DNA of 64,000 bases from Methylophaga sp. (GCA_011053005.1 DRHW01000005.1:108848-172847), one strand, 5' to 3'; positions 30,012 to 39,733 are shown, counted from the stretch's first letter. Translations and numbers: made by a program. Notes: generated by a model from the sequence alone, not told the origin.

Positions 30012-30440
30012 TTAACTATCTAATGTATTATTAGAGTCCAAATTCGCTTCTATCCCACTGTCATAATCTTCTTGAGCACTCATTACCTTTTCAATATGGG
30101 TTTCCGACCATACGCGAATAGATCGCAATAATACGACTAATGTATTGCCAAGAGGTGTCAGCGAATATTCAACCTTTGGCGGCACAGTGGCATAGATCTT
30201 TCGAGCCACCAAACCATCACGTTCCAGCCCCCGTAGCGTTTGTGTCAGCATTTTTTGCGATACACCATCAATTTCACGCCGTAAAACACTGAATCGCTTA
30301 GTGCCACTTTCCAATGAACTTACAACCAGCACCGTCCATTTATCGGCAATTCTATTAAGTACCTGTCGTGTAGGGCATAAAGAGTTGTATGCATTCCAAG
30401 CCAAAGGCTGTGGCGTTTCTTGTTGTTGATATTTTTCCAT
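30012..30440 (-). CDS. HxlR-family transcriptional regulator
   Basis: A winged-helix regulator of about 142 residues. The family signature is clear: CPTRQVLNRIADKWTVLVVSSL, then RFSVLRREIDGVSQKMLTQTL and RDGLVARKIYATVPPKVEYSLTPLG. HxlR proteins usually repress or activate an adjacent divergent gene in response to electrophiles or other small molecules. I chose the ATG at 30440 (MEKYQQQ), which has an AAAGGA site, over one at 30467. It is divergent from the NTF2-like gene, and an operator-like repeat lies between them. The reading frame stays open past the stop for 22 codons of Lys/Arg/Ala-rich sequence. Confidence 0.88.
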   Translation of the reverse strand: MEKYQQQETPQPLAWNAYNSLCPTRQVLNRIADKWTVLVVSSLESGTKRFSVLRREIDGVSQKMLTQTLRGLERDGLVARKIYATVPPKVEYSLTPLGNTLVVLLRSIRVWSETHIEKVMSAQEDYDSGIEANLDSNNTLDS

Positions 30441-30461
30441 GGTTTCCTTTAGGAACCTATA

Positions 30462-30496
30462 TAACATAAAGGTGCCTTCTTACATAAAGTTACCTT
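30462..30496. promoter_or_regulatory. Direct-repeat operator candidate for the HxlR regulator
   Basis: TAACATAAAGGTGCCTT (30462-30478) and TTACATAAAGTTACCTT (30480-30496) are direct repeats with an 18-base period. A third related 8-mer, AGGAACCT, is at 30451-30458. They lie just upstream of the regulator and in front of the divergent gene, where HxlR proteins normally bind. Confidence 0.5.
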
Positions 30497-30567
30497 AGTT
30501 TATATCATGTTCTCACTGATTACGAATCAACAACAAACCGCAATCAGATTTATAACTAGGAGAACAG

Positions 30568-31053
30568 ATGAATTTTTTACGCAAAGCCAGTACAGCACTA
30601 CTTTTTGCATTTTCACTTACCACTGGAGGTCAGGCCATGGCTCAAGATACCGTACAATTTAATAAACAATTATTAGCAGATTTTGGTGCAGAAATATTTG
30701 GTGACAAAGATTTCTCAAACCTTAATAACTACATGAACGAAGATTATATTCAGCACAATCCGCTTGTTGGACAAGGTTCTATAGGATTCCAAAATTTCTT
30801 CGCTGATTGGTTTAACGCTGTTCCAGACTGGAACTATACCGTCAACAACCTGGTGGCAGAAGGTGATACTGTTTGGGTATATGGAACCTACTCAGGTACA
30901 CAAAAAGGAGATTGGTTAGGTATTCCTGCTACAAATAAAAGTTACAGTATTACTGCTGTAGATATTTTCCGTATTGAAGATGGCAAACTCGCTGAACATT
31001 GGGATGTGATTGATGTATACGGACTATTCAAACAATTAGGCGTTATACCATAG
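30568..31053 (+). CDS. Exported SnoaL/NTF2-like protein
   Basis: A 161-residue protein with a signal peptide (FLRKASTALLFAFSLTTGGQAMA), so it is exported to the periplasm. The mature part has the SnoaL-like/NTF2 fold of ester-cyclase-type proteins: NNYMNEDYIQHNPLVGQG, FADWFNAVPDWNYTVNNLVAEGDTVWVYGTYSGTQ-like strands and LAEHWDVID at the end. Enzymatic activity is not established for most members. It is divergent from a HxlR regulator that probably controls it. The ATG follows AACTAGGAGAAC. Confidence 0.82.
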   Translation: MNFLRKASTALLFAFSLTTGGQAMAQDTVQFNKQLLADFGAEIFGDKDFSNLNNYMNEDYIQHNPLVGQGSIGFQNFFADWFNAVPDWNYTVNNLVAEGDTVWVYGTYSGTQKGDWLGIPATNKSYSITAVDIFRIEDGKLAEHWDVIDVYGLFKQLGVIP

Positions 31054-31078
31054 CCAATGTTATTGCTTAATAAATCGA

Positions 31079-31104
31079 GACCAGCTGCTCTAGTGCAGCT
31101 GGTC
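31079..31104. terminator. Hairpin between convergent SnoaL-like gene and fbp
   Basis: GACCAGCTGC (31079-31088) pairs perfectly with GCAGCTGGTC (31095-31104). The downstream T content is low (ATTCGTT), so termination strength is uncertain. It sits between two convergent genes. Confidence 0.6.
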
Positions 31105-31132
31105 ATTCGTTAATAAACGAACTTCGCTAGGA

Positions 31133-32143
31133 TTAAGTCTTTTTATGATAAGAAATAATTCGCTCAACTTCATTTTTAGACCCTAAAACAACCGGAACGC
31201 GCTGGTGCACACTTTCAGGTTGTATATCCATGATTCTTTCATAGCCTGTTGAGCTAATACCACCCGCCTGTTCAACAATAAAGCTCATTGGATTCGCTTC
31301 ATATAACAAACGTAACTTTCCACCTTGTGTCGTCGGTTTATTATCTAATGGATACATAAAAATACCGCCGCGAGTCAACACCCGATAAACCTCGGCCACC
31401 ATTGAAGCTACCCAGCGCATATTGAAGTTCTTTTCGCGGACACCATCTTCGCCTTGAAGACACTCATCAATATAACGTTGTACTGGTGCTTCCCAGAAGC
31501 GTTGGTTCGACATATTAATCGCGAATTCAGCAGTATCTTTAGGAATCATCATATCGGGATGAGTCAGAATAAATTCACCAACATCACGATCCAGTGTAAA
31601 CCCATTCACGCCTTGCCCTGTCGTCAAAATCATCATCGTTGTGGGGCCATACACACAAAAACCAGCACAGACTTGCTTTGTACCTTGTTGCATAAAGTGT
31701 TCAACGGTAGGTTCAGCGATGTCTTCTGGGCAACGTAATATAGAAAAAATAGTGCCTACAGATAAGTTGATATCAATATTTGATGATCCATCTAAGGGAT
31801 CAAAGGCAATCAAATATTGACCTTTAGGTTTATTGGCGGGAATTTGAATGATATTTTCGATTTCTTCTGACGCCATTGCAGCTAAATGGCCGGTCCAATT
31901 AAGGTGATCAACCATCACATCATTAGTAATGATATCTAGCTTTTTTTGTTTTTCACCTTGGATATTTTCAGAACCGGCAACGCCATCAATACCAATAATG
32001 CCGCTGCGATTAACGAGGTGGGATATTTTTTTACAAGCGCTGACAATGTCATTTAAAAGCCCTGACATTTCACCTGTGGAATTTTGATGAAGACGTTGTT
32101 GTTCAATAATAAACTGCGTTATTGATTTGCCGATATCAGACAT
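31133..32143 (-). CDS. fbp: Fructose-1,6-bisphosphatase class I
   Basis: A 336-residue enzyme (E. coli 332) that removes the 1-phosphate of fructose 1,6-bisphosphate. It serves gluconeogenesis and, in methylotrophs, regeneration of sugar phosphates for formaldehyde fixation. Metal- and substrate-binding motifs are [28 protein letters not shown] and the YPLDNKP region with [14 protein letters not shown] chose the ATG at 32143 ([11 protein letters not shown]), with a GAGGT site six bases upstream, rather than an in-frame TTG at 32182. It follows the fhc genes on the same strand after 116 bases. Confidence 0.95.
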   Translation of the reverse strand: MSDIGKSITQFIIEQQRLHQNSTGEMSGLLNDIVSACKKISHLVNRSGIIGIDGVAGSENIQGEKQKKLDIITNDVMVDHLNWTGHLAAMASEEIENIIQIPANKPKGQYLIAFDPLDGSSNIDINLSVGTIFSILRCPEDIAEPTVEHFMQQGTKQVCAGFCVYGPTTMMILTTGQGVNGFTLDRDVGEFILTHPDMMIPKDTAEFAINMSNQRFWEAPVQRYIDECLQGEDGVREKNFNMRWVASMVAEVYRVLTRGGIFMYPLDNKPTTQGGKLRLLYEANPMSFIVEQAGGISSTGYERIMDIQPESVHQRVPVVLGSKNEVERIISYHKKT

Positions 32144-32146
32144 GGT

Positions 32147-32180
32147 GTACCTCTTTGGTAAAAACTTACCGCCGAGGTAC
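32147..32180 (-). promoter_or_regulatory. Hairpin that pairs with the fbp ribosome binding site
   Basis: On the minus strand GTACCTC (32180-32174) pairs perfectly with GAGGTAC (32153-32147). The second arm contains the fbp ribosome binding site GAGG, four bases before ACCATG. An inner stem GGTAA/TTACC extends the hairpin across a 3x3 internal loop. It may limit translation of fbp. Confidence 0.55.
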
Positions 32181-32259
32181 AAAGAGCACAGAGAATGTTA
32201 TAAAAATCGTTTATGCACTTCTCTTTTAATATGCTCGATGCCTCAGTCGTGTGTGACGA

Positions 32260-33075
32260 TTAAATCTTAATTAAAATCTCACCCATACCAATGCCACCTA
32301 AATCGCCGGTATAACGTTGTACGCGTGAGAAAGCCGCCGTTTTTGCAAACTGACTATCTAGTTTAGTAAAAGATTTAAACAATAATGCTAAAAAGGCCAA
32401 TGTATGTGGACCATTATCATTAAAATTAGCAGGAATACCTTTTGTGGGTGCTTGGGTTAATAACACAGTGCCACGTTTCATCCCATAACCGAGATGCGTA
32501 CCCACATCACCTAATACCGCGATCGTGCCCGAAATCATTCTAGCGGCACAATAATCACCCGCATTACCTTCAATTAAGATAGTGCCGCGACGCATATGAT
32601 CGCCAGTGCGGGCACCAGTATTACCAGTAACAATAACAGTTCCGCCTGTCATACCATTTTTATAACCTGGGCGAGCGCCACCTAGAAAATCACCAACGTT
32701 CCCATTGACTTTTATTTGTCCTGATTTCATTTCGCAGGCAGTGTAAATACCGGTATTGCCCGTCACTTCAATCTGACCACCTTCTAAGAATAACCCTAGA
32801 TAAGCGCCTACATTACCTGCAATAGATATTTTGCCAGAAGTCATATTACGACCAACAAAATCAAGTTTATCCGTGCTATTAGCAAACTTAATATCAGCCG
32901 TATCATCACCACTCATATCAAACAAACTATCTACTCGAGCGGTGCTATTTCCAGTGACTAACTCAATCGCAGCAATATCAGCAAGCGATTTATCGGTAAG
33001 TAACTCAGGGGTAAGCGGCGAACAATCAACACGTTGTACAGGGGATGTTTTCAAAGTAAATATTAAAGTACTCAT
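32260..33075 (-). CDS. fhcC: Formyltransferase/hydrolase complex subunit C
   Basis: A 271-residue protein of the FmdC/FwdC family, with a right-handed beta-helix like the GltB C-terminal domain. Repeats of G-x3-G-x3-G pattern (GGQIEVTGNTGIYTA, MKSGQIKVNGNVGDFLG, MRRGTILIEGNAGDYC and others) are visible along residues 85-220. It is a scaffold subunit of the bacterial Fhc complex, which handles the formyl group between tetrahydromethanopterin and free formate. It overlaps fhcD by four bases. Confidence 0.92.
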   Translation of the reverse strand: MSTLIFTLKTSPVQRVDCSPLTPELLTDKSLADIAAIELVTGNSTARVDSLFDMSGDDTADIKFANSTDKLDFVGRNMTSGKISIAGNVGAYLGLFLEGGQIEVTGNTGIYTACEMKSGQIKVNGNVGDFLGGARPGYKNGMTGGTVIVTGNTGARTGDHMRRGTILIEGNAGDYCAARMISGTIAVLGDVGTHLGYGMKRGTVLLTQAPTKGIPANFNDNGPHTLAFLALLFKSFTKLDSQFAKTAAFSRVQRYTGDLGGIGMGEILIKI

Positions 33076-33971
33076 GCCATAATCTCCTGTAAATGGAAGT
33101 GGAATGGTCCTAATTTCCCGCCATAATTACCAGCGCTAATTCGACGAATACCATTTGCAGCACCTAAATCACACACCGCTTGAATACCAACACGCATCGC
33201 TTTATCAATATCTTCTTTAGTTAATCCATCAATAACGATTTCCATGACCGATTCAACTTCCGGTGATAATTCACTTTTGGTTTGGCCTTTAAGCGTTGGG
33301 CAAAAAGCATCATTAGTTGAAGCATTTAATGCTTTAAATTTTGATCCTACTTTTGAACCCGATCTTACGACACCACCCGGAAATGGCATGATAACGTTCG
33401 GAATTTTTCTCATTTCTTCGATGGCTGCTTCACAAGCTGCTAATGCTTGAGCTTGTGATTCGGCTAATACTAAGAAATTACCACCTCCAACTGAATCCTG
33501 CACACCCGTTTTTTCTTGTGTTAAAAACTCACCATCCATAACCGGAATACGCCAATAACGTTTACCATCAATCATTTTTGAAATTTGGAAACCATCACCG
33601 AAATAACGTAAATTTTGACCTAGCGCTATTTCTTTTTCAGGATTATCTAAACCAGAAAACAACGCAGATGTAGGAGATGTTAGTACGCACTGTCCTGCTC
33701 TAGTCTCTACTTGTTTAGCTAAGCCTTTTCCGCCCATTGCAAAAATAAGTATTGATACCCCGGGACGTCCATCAGGTGTTTCACTTTCATCAAGTACTTT
33801 TTCAATCGCCGCTTCACAGCCACAAGCAATAACTGAAGTAGCAAAACCAGTGAATGCTTGTGCTGAAATCATTGCCCATTTTGCATTCATTGCAGTGATG
33901 ATTAACCGCGTACCTTTCATCGGGAAGGCTTCAGCAAAAGTTTCATCAATTGTTACGCCATTGATAATCAT
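33072..33971 (-). CDS. fhcD: Formylmethanofuran:tetrahydromethanopterin formyltransferase
   Basis: A 299-residue homologue of archaeal Ftr. It starts with NGVTIDETFAEAFPMKGTRLIITA, typical of the family, and GGNFLVLAESQAQALAACEAA and MPFPGGVVRSGSKVGS are other conserved blocks. In bacteria it transfers the formyl group from formyl-H4MPT to a methanofuran-like carrier on the Fhc complex. It overlaps both neighbours by four bases, so the fhc genes are translationally coupled. Confidence 0.94.
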   Translation of the reverse strand: MIINGVTIDETFAEAFPMKGTRLIITAMNAKWAMISAQAFTGFATSVIACGCEAAIEKVLDESETPDGRPGVSILIFAMGGKGLAKQVETRAGQCVLTSPTSALFSGLDNPEKEIALGQNLRYFGDGFQISKMIDGKRYWRIPVMDGEFLTQEKTGVQDSVGGGNFLVLAESQAQALAACEAAIEEMRKIPNVIMPFPGGVVRSGSKVGSKFKALNASTNDAFCPTLKGQTKSELSPEVESVMEIVIDGLTKEDIDKAMRVGIQAVCDLGAANGIRRISAGNYGGKLGPFHFHLQEIMA

Positions 33972-35635
33972 ATCGGGCCTCCTTTATGTAGCGGCTGCAC
34001 AGTCAAACTACCTCGACCATCATCAACAATTTCATCATTACTTATTTTAAAGTTGCCCATTTTTTGAGTATGGTAACGATCAAAGTAGGGTTTTAATGAT
34101 TTTTCAATGCTAATGTCGTATTCCGGTTTAACCACATGGGTTGTTCCCCAAGTAACTTCAATCAAATTGCCGTCTTTCACTACCATCGTGCCATCTTTAA
34201 ATACATAATCGGGTGTACTAAACATTTTTTCGCGATCAGCATCATCGGTATAAACAGTAATATCTGCCGCACCACCAATACCTAAATGACCACGATCAGC
34301 TAGACCAACTAATTTAGCCGCACCTGCACGTGTCATGATGGCAATTTCATATAAAGAATATTCACGCTCAAGTGATGCCAAGTGGCTCGCTTTTTGAGCT
34401 TCTGGATGCAATGTCGACAAAATATCGTTACGGAATGTTTTATCCATTAATAATCTAATCAGATGTGGATAACTGGTAAATGGTGCACCATTTGGATGAT
34501 CTGTTGTTAAAAATACTTGCCAAGGATCATCAACCATTAAGAAGGTTTCAAGACCAATCATCCATTGCAAAGCATTTACATAACTTTGATCTTTATATTT
34601 GAATGGCACGACACCACAACCCGCTTCACATTCGATATCCATGCACACCCATTTATTAGGATGAGAATGAGGATGTGCCGCAAATTGTCGCATGCTGTCG
34701 CCTGATGCTGTGACGGTTTGACCAAAGAGAATTTGACCCACATCAACGGTGACATTTTTATGTTTATTAATCGCTTCTGCAATTTGAGCAGAACCAGAAG
34801 AAAACTTAAAGTCACCCTCTGTACCATAACTATGAAATTGAATATGCGTCATATGCATCGGCAAACCTTCGATACCTTGAATAGTATCTAAAGTCGTATC
34901 CATATTACCCGGTACACCTAAGTTACAACCATGTACATGTAACGGATGCGGTACACCTAACTCATTCACTGCACGTGCTAAACGTAATAATATTTCACGT
35001 GGCGTTACACCATAAAACTGGTTTTTTTCATCTAAATCAAGTTTACGTTGGTTGAATTTAAAAGCATTAATACCGCCTGGATTAACGACTTTTAAACCAA
35101 CCGCTTGGCTGTGAGTCATTGTCCAAGCAACGTAATTATTAATTGATTCTTGATCTTTATTCGCCGCCATCATGCGAAGTAGGAAATCATCACTACCCAA
35201 CATCACATAACCGCCTTTATCAATAATCGGCGTGTCATGCATTTCCATATGTGCTTGACGAGCATTACTAGGCAAAATCGCAGGTTCAAACCCAGCTGTA
35301 TAACCCATTTCAGCGTAACGATAACCCGCAGTTAATGTGCTTGGTGCAGCATGACCACAACCACTACGCATTAACTCGGTACGAGCAATCACATCTGCTG
35401 CGTGATCTTCTGGCAACATGGTACGTGCAATATTAACTTTACCGCCGCCAATATGAGTGTGCATATCAATCGCACCCGCCATAACGACTTTGCCACGAAC
35501 ATCGATTTCTTCATCAATTCTAATGCCATCTGGACGTTTTACAATACGACCATCTAGAATATAAATATCACGGACTTCATTTTCTACGCCGTGTGCTGGA
35601 TCATAAATCCGGCCACCAGTTAGTTTTTTTAACAT
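33968..35635 (-). CDS. fhcA: Formyltransferase/hydrolase complex subunit A
   Basis: A 555-residue amidohydrolase-fold protein of the FwdA/FmdA family, the hydrolase subunit that releases formate. The metal-binding HxH lies in GAIDMHTHIGGGKVNIARTM, and further His ligands occur in HPLHVHGCNLG and in THIQFHSYG. The Asp/His motif near FLTTDHPNGAPF is also kept, so the active site appears complete. It begins 15 bases after fhcB and overlaps fhcD. Confidence 0.94.
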   Translation of the reverse strand: MLKKLTGGRIYDPAHGVENEVRDIYILDGRIVKRPDGIRIDEEIDVRGKVVMAGAIDMHTHIGGGKVNIARTMLPEDHAADVIARTELMRSGCGHAAPSTLTAGYRYAEMGYTAGFEPAILPSNARQAHMEMHDTPIIDKGGYVMLGSDDFLLRMMAANKDQESINNYVAWTMTHSQAVGLKVVNPGGINAFKFNQRKLDLDEKNQFYGVTPREILLRLARAVNELGVPHPLHVHGCNLGVPGNMDTTLDTIQGIEGLPMHMTHIQFHSYGTEGDFKFSSGSAQIAEAINKHKNVTVDVGQILFGQTVTASGDSMRQFAAHPHSHPNKWVCMDIECEAGCGVVPFKYKDQSYVNALQWMIGLETFLMVDDPWQVFLTTDHPNGAPFTSYPHLIRLLMDKTFRNDILSTLHPEAQKASHLASLEREYSLYEIAIMTRAGAAKLVGLADRGHLGIGGAADITVYTDDADREKMFSTPDYVFKDGTMVVKDGNLIEVTWGTTHVVKPEYDISIEKSLKPYFDRYHTQKMGNFKISNDEIVDDGRGSLTVQPLHKGGPI

Positions 35636-35650
35636 ATTCTTGTTAGCCCC

Positions 35651-36925
35651 TTATAACGCTTGTTCAACGGCGGTTAGTACATCAAATGTACTAGGCAAAC
35701 CACTGTCGCGTAATTTTCTTAATGGTACAGCTATCGATCCATCACTTCTAAATGTACGTCCAGCATGATCAATACCCGGTGTACCGATAGGAATAAAAAC
35801 TTCGGGTTCTTGATCAAAGGTCATTCCTGAACGGCCTAAAACAATTGTTTTAGCATTTGATTTTGGTGGCGTACGACCAATATTAAAGCTAGAAATCCAT
35901 AATAAAACATCAACTTCATCTGCTGCTAACATTCGATTTGTATCACATAAATAAGGATCGTAATCAGGATATCCACGATTAAAATTGGTTCGCATCGGAT
36001 AACCTGATTGCCAAGTAGATACATAACTAGCCGTTACGCTGCCTTCTTTACCACTTAAAGGCAAACCATTCGAACGTGTTGTTGCGTTTAATTCTTTAAT
36101 CATTTCGCACAATGTTTGCACTGTGGCTTCAGCATGTTCAAAATTCAAACTCGCCGCTGACCAAGTTAACACTGAATATTTAGCTTGTTTAAGTTGTTCA
36201 GCTAAAGTTGCTAAAACACTGATATCAATACCACCAACTTGTTTGGCTTGAATATTTTTACCCTTAACTAAAGCGCGTAATATCGACAATACTTCAGGTA
36301 AATCAGCATCATCACAAGTGATAACTTGTGCTTTTTTGCCTTGTGGCGAAGTAGATGCATCACCTGATGGTGCTTTACCAAGATAAACCACTTCACGTGA
36401 TGCAATATCTTGATCAAACATACTTTCTTTATTCCACACCATGCGCTCATAAAATCGCGGATAGTCTTGTTCTATATCACTACCAACAACCACTAATACA
36501 TCAACGCGGTTTCTAACTTCAGTTAAGGTTGTCACCATCCAACCTGTATCTTGCAATACTAGTGTATTTCTAAAACCCGCTGTTGAATCCATGCTATCAA
36601 CCGTCGCACGACTTTTATCAGCCAAAGCCATGGCTGAACGCACACCATTTAAGTCTGTCGCCATACCAGAAATAACAGGTTGTTTACTTGTTCTAAATAA
36701 ATCAGCAATATGTTTCACAGCTTGTTCTAAAGAAGCATCTTTGCCATTTATTCTCGGTGAGGTATCGGTAATTGGTGTTTCAAATCCTTTTTTTGTCACC
36801 GCATCACCGTTTTCAACCACGGTGATTGTATTGCCATCTACTTTAATAGTGAGATCATCAGATGCAATACCACAAAATGGGCTAGACACTTCTAACCACA
36901 TTTCTGAATCAGTCATTTCAGTCAT
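35651..36925 (-). CDS. fhcB: Formyltransferase/hydrolase complex subunit B
   Basis: A 424-residue protein related to the molybdopterin-containing subunit FwdB/FmdB. In methylotrophic bacteria FhcB is not known to act as a formylmethanofuran dehydrogenase. Conserved segments are EVSSPFCGIASDDLTI near the N-terminus, GMATDLNGVRSAMALADKS and HAGRTFRSDGSIAVPLRKL at the C-terminus. I chose the ATG at 36925 because AAGGATACAACT precedes it and homology begins there; a longer frame would run into phhB. It lies 10 bases after phhB. Confidence 0.92.
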   Translation of the reverse strand: MTEMTDSEMWLEVSSPFCGIASDDLTIKVDGNTITVVENGDAVTKKGFETPITDTSPRINGKDASLEQAVKHIADLFRTSKQPVISGMATDLNGVRSAMALADKSRATVDSMDSTAGFRNTLVLQDTGWMVTTLTEVRNRVDVLVVVGSDIEQDYPRFYERMVWNKESMFDQDIASREVVYLGKAPSGDASTSPQGKKAQVITCDDADLPEVLSILRALVKGKNIQAKQVGGIDISVLATLAEQLKQAKYSVLTWSAASLNFEHAEATVQTLCEMIKELNATTRSNGLPLSGKEGSVTASYVSTWQSGYPMRTNFNRGYPDYDPYLCDTNRMLAADEVDVLLWISSFNIGRTPPKSNAKTIVLGRSGMTFDQEPEVFIPIGTPGIDHAGRTFRSDGSIAVPLRKLRDSGLPSTFDVLTAVEQAL

Positions 36926-36935
36926 AGTTGTATCC

Positions 36936-37313
36936 TTAGTCGTACTTGATATATTTAAAGCGTGGATCAGAAGGCGTTCCTTCAAAAGGACTTCCATCTT
37001 CTGTGGCTGGTTGCCATTGCACAACGTGTTCGATCATTTTGGCTAGTTCGAAATCTTTATCAGTGATCCCTTTAGCACTATGTGTGGTTAATTTAACAAT
37101 AACAAATGCATACGATGCAGAAATATCTGGATGATGCCAAGCGGCTTCTGCTAAATGACCGACTGTATTCACTACCATTAAGGTGCCTTTCCAGCCACTG
37201 GTTTTATATTTACGACGGATCCAGCCATTTTCAAAATACCAATTAGGCAGTTCTGCAGTTAATTTTTCGGCAATTTCTGTTTCAGAATATGCCTTTTCAT
37301 TCGTATCAGTCAT
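36936..37313 (-). CDS. phhB: 4a-hydroxytetrahydrobiopterin dehydratase (pterin-4a-carbinolamine dehydratase family)
   Basis: A 125-residue PCD/DCoH-family protein. The active-site pattern HLAEAAWHHPDISASYAFV with two consecutive His is clear, and TTHSAKGITDKDFELAKMIE follows. The family dehydrates 4a-hydroxypterins. Here it is the first gene of the fhc cluster, with only 10 bases to fhcB, so a role with methanopterin or a related pterin cofactor is more likely than phenylalanine hydroxylase recycling. No phenylalanine hydroxylase gene is present. Confidence 0.88.
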   Translation of the reverse strand: MTDTNEKAYSETEIAEKLTAELPNWYFENGWIRRKYKTSGWKGTLMVVNTVGHLAEAAWHHPDISASYAFVIVKLTTHSAKGITDKDFELAKMIEHVVQWQPATEDGSPFEGTPSDPRFKYIKYD

Positions 37314-37366
37314 GACAAATCACCTTGAATCTTTTAAAAATATGAGGATACCGGAATTCTTTTTAA

Positions 37367-37972
37367 CTAACCATTTTTAGCACGCATTAATAAAGAATCG
37401 ATACTATTTTGTTTTAATTGTTTTTGTAGTGCATCCGCTTTTTCTCGGCCGATAACGGGGCCTATTTGAACCCGATGCCATGTATCTTTATTATCAATAG
37501 TCACCGTTTGTACTCGAGACTCAACCCCTAAGAAAGCAAGTTTTGCTTTATAGGCATCAGCATCTGATGATTTACGAAAAGAACCTACCTGTAATAAATA
37601 ACTAATTTTATCTACTTGAGGAGCAGGACTAACCGTGCTGGTTGCTGGTGTTTGAGCCGTTGTCGTTGATGCGACTGTTTTTGGCGTAGTTGGCAGTGTC
37701 ACAACTGGTGCATCTGGTTTTTTAGGTGTATCAACCACCACTTCCATTTCAGGCAATAAGGTATAAAACTCAAAAGTTGGTTCTACGCCATTTTTATTTT
37801 TAGCGACCACTTTCTTTTCAGCTACTTTTTTCTCTGGTTTTACTGTTGTTGGTTCATCTTTTATATGCAATAAAAACATTATAAAACCGCCCACAACAAA
37901 ACTAAGCAGCATTGGCCCCCACGGCAACGCTTTTTTAGGTGCCGAATTTCGTGAATTTCGTTTTTGTGCCAC
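37367..37972 (-). CDS. SPOR-domain membrane protein (FtsN-like)
   Basis: A 201-residue protein with a basic cytoplasmic N-terminus, one membrane helix (GPMLLSFVVGGFIMFLL), a flexible Lys/Val/Thr/Pro linker, and a C-terminal SPOR domain (SYLLQVGSFRKSSDADAYKAKL to the end) that binds denuded peptidoglycan. It should localise to the division septum. Placement immediately after argS, as in Pseudomonas, supports orthology with the FtsN-like gene there. It starts at the base after the argS stop. Confidence 0.88.
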   Translation of the reverse strand: MAQKRNSRNSAPKKALPWGPMLLSFVVGGFIMFLLHIKDEPTTVKPEKKVAEKKVVAKNKNGVEPTFEFYTLLPEMEVVVDTPKKPDAPVVTLPTTPKTVASTTTAQTPATSTVSPAPQVDKISYLLQVGSFRKSSDADAYKAKLAFLGVESRVQTVTIDNKDTWHRVQIGPVIGREKADALQKQLKQNSIDSLLMRAKNG

Positions 37973-39733
37973 TTACATTGTCTCCGGTGTTGAGACACCC
38001 ATAACAGTTAAGCCATTCGATATAACTTGTTTAACGGCAGAAACTAAGGTTAATCGTGCTTGGCTTAATTCAATATCATCAACAATAAAGTGATGTGCAT
38101 TGTAATAAGTGTGGAAATCACGTGCTAAATCCATTAAATAATGGGCCAAAATATGTGGCGTATGATTCAATGCTGATGATTCAATAATTTCAGGATAACG
38201 AGATAAAGCAGTCAATAATGCTTGTTCATGTTCTTCAGTTAAACGATTTAAGTGCAGTTCGCCTTGTTTTTGATCCCATACCAAACCACGTTCAGTTAAT
38301 TGTCTAAACACACTACAAACACGCGCATAAGCATACTGCACATAATAAACGGGATTATCAGTACTTTGTGTTTTAGCCAGTTCTAAATCAAAATCCATAT
38401 GTTGATCTGCACCACGTAAAACATAAAAGAAACGTGCCGCATCTTTACCCACTTCTTCCCTTAATTCACGTAAGGTTACAAAATCACCACTACGGGTCGA
38501 CATTGCAATTTTTTCAGCACCACGATACAACACAGCAAATTGAACCAATAATACTTTCAAACGTTCAGCATCTTGATTCATCGCCACTAATGATGCTTTT
38601 ACACGTGGAATATAACCATGATGATCTGAACCCCAAATATCAATCACCGTATCAAAACCACGATTAAATTTATTTAAATGATAAGCAATATCTGAAGCAA
38701 AATACGTTGTTTGACCATTATCACGAACTACAACACGATCTTTTTCATCACCATAATCGGTTGATCTAAACCACCATGCGCCGTCTTTTTCGTACAAGAC
38801 TTTAGAATTTTTTAAGGTTTCAATCGCTTGTTCAACAACGCCAGATTCCATCAATGAACGTTCTGAAAACCATTCATCATAATCTGTTCCAAAATCAGCT
38901 AAATCAGCACGAATATCAGATAAAATTGAATTTAAACCTAGATCAAATAATTGACGATAACCTGTTTCACCTAATAATGCTTTTGCCTTATTGGTTAAAC
39001 CATCAATATGTAATTCTTTATCACCACCTTGAGGTTCATCAGCTGGTATATCGGCAAATATTTCAACTGCTGGATGACGAAATTGTTCACCCACTTGTGC
39101 TTTTAACGTTGCTGCAATTTCTAAAACATAATCACCTTTGTAAGCATTACTTGGAAAGGTAAATTGTTCACCGCAAGCCGTTAAATAACGTAACCAAACA
39201 CTGGTTGCCAAAATATCCATTTGTCGACCAGCATCGTTGACATAATATTCACGGTGGACATTAAATCCGGCTGCCATTAATAGACTACTGACGACAGAGC
39301 CATAAGCAGCACCGCGACCATGACCAACATGAAGTGGGCCAGTAGGATTAGCGGATACAAATTCAACTTGCACACGTTTACCAACACCAATTTGGCTACG
39401 ACCAAATTGTTCACCAGCAGTTAACACATCTTTTATGATTTGTTGAGTAGATTCAGCGGATAAAAAGAAATTGATAAAACCCGGACCAGCAATTTCAATA
39501 TTAGTAATAAAATCAACACCTTTGATAGATTCAACTAATAATATCGCAATTTGACGAGGATTCATTTTGCTTGGTTTAGCCAACATCATGGCGATATTGC
39601 AAGCAAAGTCACCGTGTAATTTATCTTTTGTGCGTTCAATTTGTATTGCAGGTAATTCAATTTCAGGAAGCTTGCCTTGTTGAATTAGGTCCGTTAATGC
39701 TGTTTGAATAATTTTTATAAGCTGGGCTTTCAA
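37973..39733 (-). CDS. argS: Arginyl-tRNA synthetase
   Basis: A 586-residue class I synthetase that charges tRNA-Arg. The Arg-tRNA N-terminal domain occupies residues 1-90. The HIGH-type motif is [18 protein letters not shown] near residue 130, and the loop [16 protein letters not shown] stands in for KMSK, as is usual in ArgRS. A DALR anticodon-binding domain ends the protein with [13 protein letters not shown]. It precedes the SPOR gene, and priA lies upstream, as in Pseudomonas. Confidence 0.97.
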   Translation of the reverse strand: MKAQLIKIIQTALTDLIQQGKLPEIELPAIQIERTKDKLHGDFACNIAMMLAKPSKMNPRQIAILLVESIKGVDFITNIEIAGPGFINFFLSAESTQQIIKDVLTAGEQFGRSQIGVGKRVQVEFVSANPTGPLHVGHGRGAAYGSVVSSLLMAAGFNVHREYYVNDAGRQMDILATSVWLRYLTACGEQFTFPSNAYKGDYVLEIAATLKAQVGEQFRHPAVEIFADIPADEPQGGDKELHIDGLTNKAKALLGETGYRQLFDLGLNSILSDIRADLADFGTDYDEWFSERSLMESGVVEQAIETLKNSKVLYEKDGAWWFRSTDYGDEKDRVVVRDNGQTTYFASDIAYHLNKFNRGFDTVIDIWGSDHHGYIPRVKASLVAMNQDAERLKVLLVQFAVLYRGAEKIAMSTRSGDFVTLRELREEVGKDAARFFYVLRGADQHMDFDLELAKTQSTDNPVYYVQYAYARVCSVFRQLTERGLVWDQKQGELHLNRLTEEHEQALLTALSRYPEIIESSALNHTPHILAHYLMDLARDFHTYYNAHHFIVDDIELSQARLTLVSAVKQVISNGLTVMGVSTPETM

